DNA of 5,117 nt from an uncultured Clostridia bacterium (GTDB lineage Bacteria; Bacillota; Clostridia; Christensenellales; Borkfalkiaceae): assembly GCA_900548845.1 (NCBI GenBank), contig URMI01000100.1, forward strand, positions 1 to 5,117, in the 5' to 3' direction. Of this stretch, positions 1 to 5,117 are shown one piece after another (the stretch's first letter is position 1; every line of letters begins with the position of its first letter). The notes under the pieces were generated by a model. That model was not told where the DNA came from. It did no database searches and saw only the letters and a list, made by a program, of their open reading frames with translations. The position numbers and the translations under genes are program-made.

Positions 1-641
1 TCGGTGGAAAGGCGCACTTCGACGCCCTCCAACAGCTTTTCCGCAAGGCGGGTGTAGCCCTCTTCGGGGATGCCCTGATAGCGGTCGTTGAAGTAGTTGT
101 TATCGTAAGTGAAGCGGAGCGGCACGCGGCGGATGATGAAGGCGGGGAGCTCGGAGCAGGGCTTCCCCCACTGCTTTTCGGTGTAGCCGCGGATGAGTTT
201 TTCGAAGACGTCGCGCCCTGCGAGCTTGAGCCCCTGCTCTTCGAGGTTTTTAGGCTCGCCGATGTGGAGCTCTTCGATCTGGCGGGCGATCTCAGCCTGC
301 GCCTCCTTGGGCGTGACGACCCCCCACAGCTTGGAGAAGGTGTTCATGTTGAAGGGCAGATTGTAAAGCTCGTCCCGATAGCGGGCGATGGGCGAATTGA
401 TGAAGTTGTTGAAGCGGACAAAGCCGTTGACGTAGTTCCAGACGCGCTCGTCGCTCGTATGGAAGATGTGCGCGCCGTAGCGGTGGATGTCGATGCCATC
501 CAGCCGCTCGGTATAGGCGTTGCCGCCGATGTGCGCCCTTCGTTCGATGACGAGGCACCTCTTCCCCGCCTTGTTTGCTTCGTGGGCGAACACGCAGCCG
601 AAGAGCCCCGCCCCCACGATGAGATAGTCGTATTGCGCCAT
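1..641 (-). CDS. glf: UDP-galactopyranose mutase, N-terminal part (gene runs off the left edge)
   Basis: This flavoenzyme interconverts UDP-galactopyranose and UDP-galactofuranose in the cytoplasm, supplying galactofuranose for surface polysaccharides. The visible 213 codons start MAQYDYLIVGAGLFG. They show the FAD-binding Rossmann motif GAGLFG (residues 10-15), the acidic end of strand 2 (E33), HIGGN (37-41), GAHIFHT (56-62), LPFNMNTF (95-102), YTEKQWGK (153-160, containing the Trp of the UDP-sugar site) and RFTYDNNYFNDRYQGIP (176-192). All are hallmarks of the bacterial Glf family. The family is usually about 365-390 residues, so the C-terminal 40% or so lies beyond base 1. The start is supported by AAAGGAG at 648-654, six bases before the ATG. 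No frame break is seen. The gene is divergent from the ABC transporter and has its own promoter. Glf genes usually sit in polysaccharide clusters, which may continue to the left. The family call is close to certain. Confidence 0.97.
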   Translation of the reverse strand, partial: MAQYDYLIVGAGLFGCVFAHEANKAGKRCLVIERRAHIGGNAYTERLDGIDIHRYGAHIFHTSDERVWNYVNGFVRFNNFINSPIARYRDELYNLPFNMNTFSKLWGVVTPKEAQAEIARQIEELHIGEPKNLEEQGLKLAGRDVFEKLIRGYTEKQWGKPCSELPAFIIRRVPLRFTYDNNYFNDRYQGIPEEGYTRLAEKLLEGVEVRLST

Positions 642-647
642 AGTTTG

Positions 648-654
648 CTCCTTT
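648..654 (-). promoter_or_regulatory. Ribosome binding site of glf
   Basis: AAAGGAG on the minus strand lies six bases before the ATG whose first base is 641. It fixes the glf start, because no other in-frame start nearby has such a site. Confidence 0.8.
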
Positions 655-697
655 GATGCGTTCTCAAAAACGGGCCGCTTGGGACGAGCCCTCTTGT

Positions 698-726
698 ATT
701 TTAACAATTCTGCATGCAAAATGCAA
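698..726 (-). promoter_or_regulatory. Sigma-A-type promoter of glf
   Basis: Read on the minus strand, TTGCAT (721-726) is followed after exactly 17 bases by TAAAAT (698-703). Each hexamer differs from consensus by one or two bases, and the spacing is optimal. Transcription would begin near 690, leaving a leader of about 50 bases before the glf ATG. This is a sequence-pattern call only. Confidence 0.7.
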
Positions 727-735
727 GCCCCCTTT

Positions 736-773
736 GAAAAATTCCGCCGCATGTGCTTGGGAGCATGCGGCGG
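736..773 (-). terminator. Hairpin plus T-tract, minus-strand terminator candidate in the intergenic region
   Basis: CCGCCGCATG (744-753) and CATGCGGCGG (764-773) form a perfect 10-bp stem with a 10-base loop. On the minus strand the stem is followed at once by AATTTTTC (736-743), the form of an intrinsic terminator. On the plus strand the stem is followed by a purine-rich stretch, so only minus-strand termination fits. It lies upstream of the glf promoter and no gene is visible that would end here. It may insulate glf from read-through out of the transporter control region, or end a short RNA. Confidence 0.5.
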
Positions 774-864
774 CGAGGGAAAAGAAATAGTAGAATGATC
801 GTTGAAAGACCGCGTTCCGTCAGCTGCACCTGATGCGCTCGCACGCCTCTTCTGATTTTACACG

Positions 865-882
865 TTTATGACATTTTTATGA
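865..882 (+). promoter_or_regulatory. Two TTTATGA direct repeats at 11-bp phase, candidate response-regulator site
   Basis: TTTATGA occurs at 865-871 and again at 876-882, separated by CATT, so the copies sit one helical turn apart. On the opposite strand they read TCATAAA twice, reminiscent of Pho-box-type sites. Tandem 7-bp repeats with 4-bp gaps are the classical target form of OmpR/PhoB-family response regulators. The repeats end about 20 bases before the likely -10 of the ABC gene, where no good -35 hexamer is seen. That arrangement suits an activator. The repeats are seen directly; the regulator is inferred, and none is encoded in the window. Confidence 0.4.
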
Positions 883-901
883 GAAAACCGATACATCCCC
901 A

Positions 902-910
902 TATTATACT
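902..910 (+). promoter_or_regulatory. Probable -10 region of the ABC transporter promoter
   Basis: TATTATACT contains two overlapping -10-like hexamers, TATTAT (902-907) and TATACT (905-910). The positions 16-18 bases upstream are A-rich (around 881-888) and bear little resemblance to TTGACA, so this would be a weak promoter unless activated. Transcription would start near 915-918, about 30 bases before the ATG. The opposite strand reads TATAAT at 903-908, so a divergent start is also possible. Confidence 0.45.
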
Positions 911-915
911 ATATC

Positions 916-932
916 ATACCTAAAATAGGTAT
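916..932. promoter_or_regulatory. 17-bp palindrome, candidate operator of the ABC transporter gene
   Basis: ATACCTA (916-922) and TAGGTAT (926-932) are perfect inverted repeats around AAA. The palindrome lies at the expected transcription start and just before the ribosome binding site (AGGGG, 936-940). A bound dimeric repressor there would block initiation. One-component regulators of the GntR/YtrA, MarR or similar families often control Gram-positive ABC exporters this way. Which family would bind here cannot be told from the sequence. Confidence 0.45.
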
Positions 933-935
933 TTC

Positions 936-940
936 AGGGG
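936..940 (+). promoter_or_regulatory. Ribosome binding site of the ABC transporter gene
   Basis: AGGGG ends seven bases before the ATG at 948. It supports that start, which also gives a family-typical N-terminus (MIRAENISKNY). Confidence 0.65.
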
Positions 941-947
941 CATTCCA

Positions 948-3215
948 ATGATACGCGCCGAAAATATTTCGAAAAACTATGTGAAGAAAGGGCGGGCGAT
1001 CGAGGCGTTGAAGCCGTGTTCGCTTTCTTTGCCCGAGACGGGGCTCGTCCTTATCACGGGAGAGACGGGGAGCGGGAAATCGACGCTCCTCTCTCTTCTC
1101 TCGGGGCTGGAAAAGCCGACGGCGGGGAAGGTCGTCTGCGATCAAAAGGACTATGCGTCCTTCGTCTTCCAGAATGCGAGCCTGATGGAGAACATGACGC
1201 TGGGAGAAAATATTGCGCTCGTCAAGAGGCTGTATCCCGATGTAGGCGTGGACGGAGAGGCGCTGCTTCATCGGTTCGGGCTGGAAGAGAGGAGAGACAA
1301 TTACCCGAACGAGCTTTCGGGCGGGGAAAAGCAGCGGGCCGCCATCCTGATCGCCATCCTGGAAAACAAGCCCGTCCTGTTTGCCGACGAGCCGACGGGG
1401 AGCCTGGACCGTGCGCACACCGACGACGTTGCCCGCCTTCTGAAGGAGCTTTCCCGCGAGCGCCTCGTGGTCGTCGTCACGCACGATGTGGAAAACTTTG
1501 AGGCGCTTGCCGACCGCAGGATCGAGCTTTCCCGCGGCGCCGTCTGCCGCGACGAGGAGGCAAAATCGTTTTCGCCCGCCGCAAACGGCGCGCCCGCGCC
1601 CCGCCGCCCCACGTTCGGACTCAGGGAGACTTTTTCTGTTGCTTTGGGTTCTATGCGGAGCGCCAAAGTGAGGTTGGGCATTTTGCTTGTTATGCTGCTT
1701 TTGTCCTTTCTCTGTATCATTTCCTCCGCCAACAACTTTTTTTCCACGCCTGTCCGTCAGCTCTATACGGCACTTGAAGCCGAACATGCCAATTCTGCCG
1801 ATTTTTATAAACAGATCGAGCTCGACGGGTTTCCCTATCGGATGAAATTTTCCGATGAGGAAGAGCAATATTATCGGGAAACATATGGGGCGGATCTTTT
1901 TTACGATGACGCCGCGAGCATTTATTTTTCGAAGGGAGAGTATTCTGTGCGGCCGCAGGAGGAGCAAGTCCGGTTGTATCTGAAAGATCATTGTGATTTT
2001 CCTCTCCTTGCGGGAAACGGGGAATTGGAAGAGGGCGAGTATGCCGTTTCGGACGCGATCGCCCTTCTCATTTTAGACGAGCTTTATGAGCAATACGAAA
2101 TTGATTGGGAATATGCCGATCTCATCGGCGGCACATATTCGCTGGGGAAGATCGACGCTGTCTATTCAACGGGGTATGATCCTTCTCTGCCCGTTCCCGA
2201 TGAGACCGATGTAACACTTATCAATGCCTATCGCTTGCAGCACTTTACCGCCTGCACCACGGAGGAGAGCTATTTTAACAATGAGGCCAAAGTCGGAAGC
2301 ACGCAGGTCTATTGGCGTTACGGGAACGGTTTGGCTGATTATTCGTCCAACTATTTTGCCTATGCCGACTTTGCGCGGCCGTCCGGCCTTTCGCTGCTGT
2401 ATGGTTCCGACGGTCCGCTCGAACAGGGGGAGATCTATCTTTCCGAAGAGATCGCCGACGGATATGCGGAGGATATGGAGCAGCTGATCGGTACAACGAT
2501 CACGATCCCTGTCGTGGAGCTTTCGGGGCTCCCCGTCCGCACGGAACTTGTGACCGATATCTGTGATACGCCTTTTACCGTTGCGGGAATTTATGAGTCG
2601 CCGTTTTCTTACGGTACGTTTGTGATCAGCGATGCCGATTTCCCGGATTTTTTTCGTCAGTACGCGATGCAATGGATCTATTATGACTCCGGGATATCGT
2701 TATCCGAATACGATCTCGCGTCTGTGGCTTCGCTCATCGAAGACGACGGTCTGATCGGGTGTTCTTATCTTGACGGGCTGGTCGTGATCAGCCGGAACTT
2801 GCTTGAAAACTACAATCCCGTTCTCACGATCGCCGCCGTCATGTTTTTGATGACCGCGCTGTTCAGTTTTGCAGCGTTTCTCAACGACGCCGTGACCAAG
2901 GACCGTGGGGAACTCGGCGTCCTGCGCGCTTTGGGCGTCACGAGCGGAAAACTTGCGCTCGTCTATGTGCTGCAATGCGCCGCGTGTCTCGTGCTCGTCT
3001 TTGCCGCCGTCTGCTTGCTGCAATTCGGAATGACGGCGCTGTGGAATGCGCTCTTTGTCTCCCTCGCCGAAGGGGCGGTGCCCATCCTCTCTTACGGGTA
3101 TGAATGCGTACTTGTAACGGCAGGCGTTATGGCGGCGTTCCTGCTTGCCGCGTATCTGCTTATCCTTTTGAAATTGCACAAAAAGAGCTCTGTCGATCTT
3201 GTGTATGGAAGATGA
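948..3215 (+). CDS. ABC transporter, fused ATPase and FtsX/MacB-type permease
   Basis: This complete 755-residue membrane protein has an N-terminal ATPase of the MacB/LolD/FtsE family (about 1-200). Visible motifs are Walker A GETGSGKST (38-46), Q-loop Q75, signature LSGGEKQR (123-130), Walker B VLFADEP with catalytic E148, D-loop SLD (152-154) and switch H179, so it should hydrolyse ATP. A Pro/Ala-rich linker (about 203-222) leads to helix 1 (about 243-261), an extracellular domain of about 360 residues (262-622), then helices 2 (623-646), 3 (669-693) and 4 (713-742). The loop after helix 2, RGELGVLRALG (653-663), is the conserved FtsX motif. The four-helix layout matches type VII (mechanotransmission) ABC proteins, which export or sense peptides, antibiotics or lipoproteins, usually as dimers. 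The substrate is unknown. No membrane-fusion partner is present in the window. The extracellular part is visibly more AT-rich than the ATPase part. The gene appears to be its own unit, with a promoter region at 865-932 and a hairpin after the stop. Confidence 0.93.
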   Translation: MIRAENISKNYVKKGRAIEALKPCSLSLPETGLVLITGETGSGKSTLLSLLSGLEKPTAGKVVCDQKDYASFVFQNASLMENMTLGENIALVKRLYPDVGVDGEALLHRFGLEERRDNYPNELSGGEKQRAAILIAILENKPVLFADEPTGSLDRAHTDDVARLLKELSRERLVVVVTHDVENFEALADRRIELSRGAVCRDEEAKSFSPAANGAPAPRRPTFGLRETFSVALGSMRSAKVRLGILLVMLLLSFLCIISSANNFFSTPVRQLYTALEAEHANSADFYKQIELDGFPYRMKFSDEEEQYYRETYGADLFYDDAASIYFSKGEYSVRPQEEQVRLYLKDHCDFPLLAGNGELEEGEYAVSDAIALLILDELYEQYEIDWEYADLIGGTYSLGKIDAVYSTGYDPSLPVPDETDVTLINAYRLQHFTACTTEESYFNNEAKVGSTQVYWRYGNGLADYSSNYFAYADFARPSGLSLLYGSDGPLEQGEIYLSEEIADGYAEDMEQLIGTTITIPVVELSGLPVRTELVTDICDTPFTVAGIYESPFSYGTFVISDADFPDFFRQYAMQWIYYDSGISLSEYDLASVASLIEDDGLIGCSYLDGLVVISRNLLENYNPVLTIAAVMFLMTALFSFAAFLNDAVTKDRGELGVLRALGVTSGKLALVYVLQCAACLVLVFAAVCLLQFGMTALWNALFVSLAEGAVPILSYGYECVLVTAGVMAAFLLAAYLLILLKLHKKSSVDLVYGR

Positions 3216-3229
3216 ATTGAACATAGTGC

Positions 3230-3262
3230 GGCGCGGGCGCCCCGGAACGGGGCGCCCGCGCT
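3230..3262 (+). terminator. GC-rich hairpin after the ABC transporter gene
   Basis: Bases 3231-3243 pair perfectly with 3249-3261. G3244-C3248 closes a GAA triloop, giving a 14-bp stem almost wholly of G and C, and a G-T pair at 3230/3262 could extend it. It begins 15 bases after the stop codon. The following bases (TCTCGTTG) are only weakly T-rich, so intrinsic termination may be incomplete. Its position between two same-strand genes, the second with its own promoter, favours a terminator. Confidence 0.65.
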
Positions 3263-3329
3263 CTCGTTGCAGCGGAACCGAGGAGAGGCGGCGGGGGGAA
3301 GGTGTTTTGATAAATTTTGTAGGGAGATA

Positions 3330-3358
3330 TTGACTCGGCGGGCAAAGTATGATAGACT
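3330..3358 (+). promoter_or_regulatory. Sigma-A-type promoter of the LRR lipoprotein gene
   Basis: TTGACT (3330-3335, one mismatch to consensus) is followed after 17 bases by TAGACT (3353-3358, two mismatches). Transcription would start near 3365, leaving a leader of about 40 bases. A better-looking TATGAT at 3348-3353 is only 12 bases from the TTGACT and has no -35 of its own. No operator-like repeat is seen around it. Confidence 0.6.
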
Positions 3359-3395
3359 GAAACTGCGATGTAATATGCATGGTGAATAAAAATTT

Positions 3396-3399
3396 GGAG
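3396..3399 (+). promoter_or_regulatory. Ribosome binding site of the lipoprotein gene
   Basis: GGAG ends seven bases before the ATG at 3407. It decides that translation begins with the signal peptide at 3407, and not at the start codons in the other frame (TTG at 3423, ATG at 3504), neither of which has such a site. Confidence 0.75.
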
Positions 3400-3406
3400 A
3401 ACACTC

Positions 3407-5009
3407 ATGAAAAAACACCGTATTGTATTGCTTGCGATGGCGGCTGCGGCCCTCGGTCTGGCTGCGTTCGCTGCCTGCAAAGACGATCAGGCGCCACCCC
3501 CCCATGGAACATACCCACGCCTATTCTTCGTGGGTAGTCGTCGATGAGCCAACCTGCACGGAAGAAGGCTTGCGCGAACGCACCTGCTCCTGCGGGGAGA
3601 AGGAGACGGAACAAATCGCAGCGCTCGGGCATACAGCGGGCGAGGCGGTCAGGGAGAACGAAAAGGCGCCCACTTGCACCGAGAAGGGCTCGTATGAAGA
3701 GGTCGTTTCCTGCACCGTGTGCGAAGAAGAAGTGAGCCGTAAGACGGTGGAAGTCGCGGCTTTGGGTCACACCGAGGGCGAGGCGGAAAAGGAAAACGAA
3801 GTCGCCGCGACTTGTACGGCGGCGGGCTCATATGAAGAGGTCGTCTGCTGCGCGGTCTGCGGGGAAGAAGTGAGCCGCAAGACGGTCACGGTGGATGCCC
3901 TCGGGCATGATTACAAGGGCGTGGTGACGGACGAGGCGCTCTGCCTGGTGCCGGGCGAGATGACGTACACCTGCACGCGCTGCGGCGACAGCTACACCGA
4001 GGAGATCGCGCCCCTCAGGCACAGCTGGAACGAGACCAAGCCGGGACAGGCGCCCACCTGCACTTCGGCGGGCTATACCTCTTACGAGACGTGCACGCGC
4101 TGCGGATACTCGAACCGCGACATCATTCCCGCGAAGGGGCATACTTTTATCGGCAACACCTGTGAAATCTGCGGCTATGCCTTCTACTCCGAAGGGCTGT
4201 TATACGAAGACAACGGCGATACCGATACCGTTACCATCACCGGACCGGGAAGCTGCAGCGACACACTGATCTACATTCCGCCCTTCTTCGAAGGCAAGCG
4301 GGTGACCGAAATCGGGGAGCGTGCGTTTTTCAACCGTACATCGCTTACCGAGATCGTCATTCCCGAAAGCGTCACCTCGATCGGTAGTAATGCATTTTTC
4401 CAATGTGCCTCGCTTACCGAGATCGTCATTCCCGACAGTGTTACCTCGATCGGTAGTAAGGCGTTTCAATACTGCGAATCTCTTGCCGAGATCGACATTC
4501 CCGGCAGCGTTACCTCGATCGGGGAAGATGCGTTTAATAATTGCACCTCGCTTGAAGAGATCAATATCCCCAAAGGCGTTACTTCGATCGATGAAGGCGT
4601 CTTTGGCGGTTGTAGATCCTTGAAAAGCATCACGATCCCCGATGGCGTTACGGCGATCGGTGAAGGTGCATTTATTAGTTGCACCGCGCTTGAAGAGATC
4701 AATATCCCCGAAGGCGTCACCTCGATCGGTAGCTTTGCATTTAATGGCTGTAGCAAGCTTGCGGAGATCGCCATTCCCGAGGGCGTGGAGAGCGTCGGGG
4801 AAGGTGCGTTTCAATACTGCACCTCGCTTAAAAAGATCGTCATTCCCGAGGGCGTTAAGGAGATCGGTAACTTTGCGTTCCACAAGTGCGACGAGCTTAC
4901 GACCGTCTATTACCGCGGCAGCAAGGAGCAGTGGGACAGTATCACCATCGGTTTGTACAACGACGCGCTTACAGAGGATAAAATCAAATATAACTATCCG
5001 GGTGAATAA
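3407..5009 (+). CDS. Cys-rich-repeat and BspA-type LRR surface lipoprotein, reading frame broken at a C7 run
   Basis: Translation from the ATG at 3407 gives MKKHRIVLLA and a hydrophobic stretch ending FAAC, a lipoprotein signal with Cys24 as lipid anchor (Phe at -3 is unusual but tolerable). That frame stops at 3545-3547 after 46 residues. The rest of the protein lies in the +1 frame, entered at the seven-C run 3497-3503. With six C it would be one 533-residue protein. Using that numbering, 35-260 holds five Cys-rich repeats and a partial sixth, 261-312 is the usual N-terminal cap of BspA-like domains, and 313-496 is eight exact 23-residue LRR_5 repeats of the form LxEIxIPxxVTSIGxxAFxxC. The end is a YYRGSKEQWDSITIG cap. 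No LPXTG, SLH or dockerin is seen, so the lipid would be the only anchor. Such proteins are surface-exposed binding proteins or adhesins; the ligand is unknown. The break may be phase variation, a sequence error or a true pseudogene. As written, the body would be made only by +1 frameshifting or by an unsupported internal start at 3504. Confidence 0.88.
3497..3503 (+). other. C7 homopolymer where the lipoprotein gene changes frame
   Basis: Seven C follow codons for A29 and P30 of the signal-peptide frame. Continuing in that frame reads PPHGTYPRLF and soon stops. Removing one C, or adding two, joins it to MEHTHAYSSWV, the clear start of the repeat domain. Poly-C tracts near the 5' end are typical slip-strand contingency sites. 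CCC-C is also a known +1 slippage site for proline tRNA. Confidence 0.8.
3510..4187 (+). repeat. Five and a half tandem Cys-rich repeats within the lipoprotein
   Basis: Units begin at a conserved His (3510, 3630, 3768, 3906, 4020, 4140) and are 38-46 residues long except for the short last one. The pattern is H...PTCTxxG...C-x-x-C-G...ALG, giving three Cys and one His per full unit. The second and third units (3630-3767 and 3768-3905) are both exactly 46 residues, share phrases such as SYEEVV and EEVSRKTV, and are also alike at DNA level. They look like a recent duplication. The first unit has CSC instead of CxxC. Confidence 0.85.
4344..4895 (+). repeat. Eight 69-bp repeats coding BspA-type leucine-rich repeats
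   Basis: The array is eight units of exactly 69 bases (23 residues) with no insertion or deletion. Consensus residues are L1, I4, I6-P7, V10, I13-G14, A17-F18 and C21. The first two units (4344-4412 and 4413-4481) differ at only a few of their first 48 bases, and the tract ATCGTCATTCCCGA recurs. The DNA similarity makes change of copy number by recombination plausible, and makes short-read assembly of this array less secure. Confidence 0.92.
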
Positions 5010-5027
5010 ACCGTATTTACTCCCTCC

Positions 5028-5062
5028 GTCATGCCATCAACGCCCGCGTCGAATGGCATGAC
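5028..5062. repeat. Inverted repeat after the lipoprotein gene
   Basis: GTCATGCCAT (5028-5037) and ATGGCATGAC (5053-5062) form a perfect 10-bp stem around a 15-base loop, 18 bases after the stop codon. It could help end transcription, but neither strand has a T-tract after the stem, so a dispersed extragenic repeat is as likely. Confidence 0.5.
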
Positions 5063-5063
5063 A

Positions 5064-5080
5064 CCTCCCCGAAGAGGAGG
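5064..5080. repeat. Small second hairpin, possible part of an extragenic repeat
   Basis: CCTCC (5064-5068) and GGAGG (5076-5080) can pair around seven bases, right next to the larger inverted repeat. Adjacent hairpins of the CCTCCCC/GGAGG sort resemble dispersed intergenic repeats seen in gut Clostridia. That link is from memory of similar sequences, not from a comparison. Confidence 0.3.
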
Positions 5081-5101
5081 CCAAAATAAGGTGACTCCTT
5101 C

Positions 5102-5117
5102 AGATCGGAAGAGCACA
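5102..5117 (+). other. Illumina adapter sequence at the contig end (artefact)
   Basis: The final 16 bases, AGATCGGAAGAGCACA, are identical to the first 16 bases of the Illumina TruSeq read-1 adapter. They are almost surely untrimmed library sequence and should not be read as genome. The bases just before them may also have low coverage. Confidence 0.95.

Noticed and set aside
264..656. Plus-strand open frame of 130 codons opposite glf
   Set aside because: The minus strand here encodes unmistakable Glf motifs, and the plus-strand product is an antisense shadow.
857..880. BceR-type site (TNACA-N4-TGTAA) before the ABC gene
   Set aside because: TTACA at 858-862 is followed by TATGA and not TGTAA at the right distance, and the transporter is the four-helix type, not the ten-helix BceB type.
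642..947. tRNA, riboswitch or other structured RNA in the divergent spacer
   Set aside because: Apart from the single hairpin at 744-773, I see no cloverleaf, T-loop sequence or known riboswitch core.
909..1991. Long open frame of 360 codons on the minus strand
   Set aside because: It lies antisense to the ATPase and first part of the permease, has no ribosome binding site and gives a Lys/Arg-rich sequence with no recognisable domain. It is a by-product of GC-rich codons in the true gene.
3423..3503. Start of the repeat protein at the TTG at 3423 in the body frame
   Set aside because: The 27 residues it would add (MYCLRWRLRPSVW...) are Arg/Trp-rich and overlap the true signal peptide in another frame. 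The only good ribosome binding site serves 3407.
3379..3540. Small third-frame peptide with CIACDGGCG near the lipoprotein start
   Set aside because: It has no ribosome binding site, overlaps the signal peptide coding region, and its Cys residues come from out-of-frame reading of alanine and glycine codons.
4200..4883. Minus-strand open frame with its own repeats over the LRR array
   Set aside because: Any frame across a 69-bp periodic array shows repeats, and the plus-strand frame has the proper LRR_5 consensus.
3510..4895. CRISPR array or other non-coding tandem repeat
   Set aside because: Period and sequence follow codons of protein repeats; there are no unique spacers between identical short repeats.

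Overview
This 5.1 kb piece of bacterial DNA most resembles a gut-type Bacillota (class Clostridia) genome, probably a metagenomic contig. The evidence is AGGAG-type ribosome binding sites, sigma-A-like promoters, an ATPase-permease fusion of the MacB/FtsX type, and a lipoprotein combining Cys-rich repeats with BspA-type leucine-rich repeats, a combination common in that group. The taxonomic call is inference. The last 16 bases match the start of the Illumina TruSeq adapter, so the right edge is an assembly artefact and not genome.

Layout. On the minus strand, 1-641 holds the N-terminal 213 codons of UDP-galactopyranose mutase (glf), cut by the left edge, with its own promoter at 698-726. The spacer 642-947 separates glf from a divergent plus-strand gene. 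It carries a minus-strand terminator-like hairpin, a pair of 7-bp direct repeats at 11-bp phase, a likely -10 region and a 17-bp palindrome near the inferred transcription start. I see nothing clear in 774-864. A complete 755-residue ABC transporter (ATPase plus four-helix FtsX/MacB permease) fills 948-3215 and ends in a GC-rich hairpin. A separate promoter (3330-3358) drives a surface lipoprotein gene, 3407-5009. Its signal peptide and body lie in different frames, separated at a run of seven C. The last ~100 bases hold an inverted repeat, a second small hairpin and the adapter.

The genes share a cell-envelope theme: Glf supplies galactofuranose for surface glycans, the ABC protein probably exports or senses an envelope-active compound, and the LRR lipoprotein would be displayed on the surface. 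The hairpins and promoters suggest three separate transcription units, not one operon. I found no new multi-gene system. The points most worth checking are the poly-C frame break, the two-part control region of the transporter, and the adapter-contaminated end.
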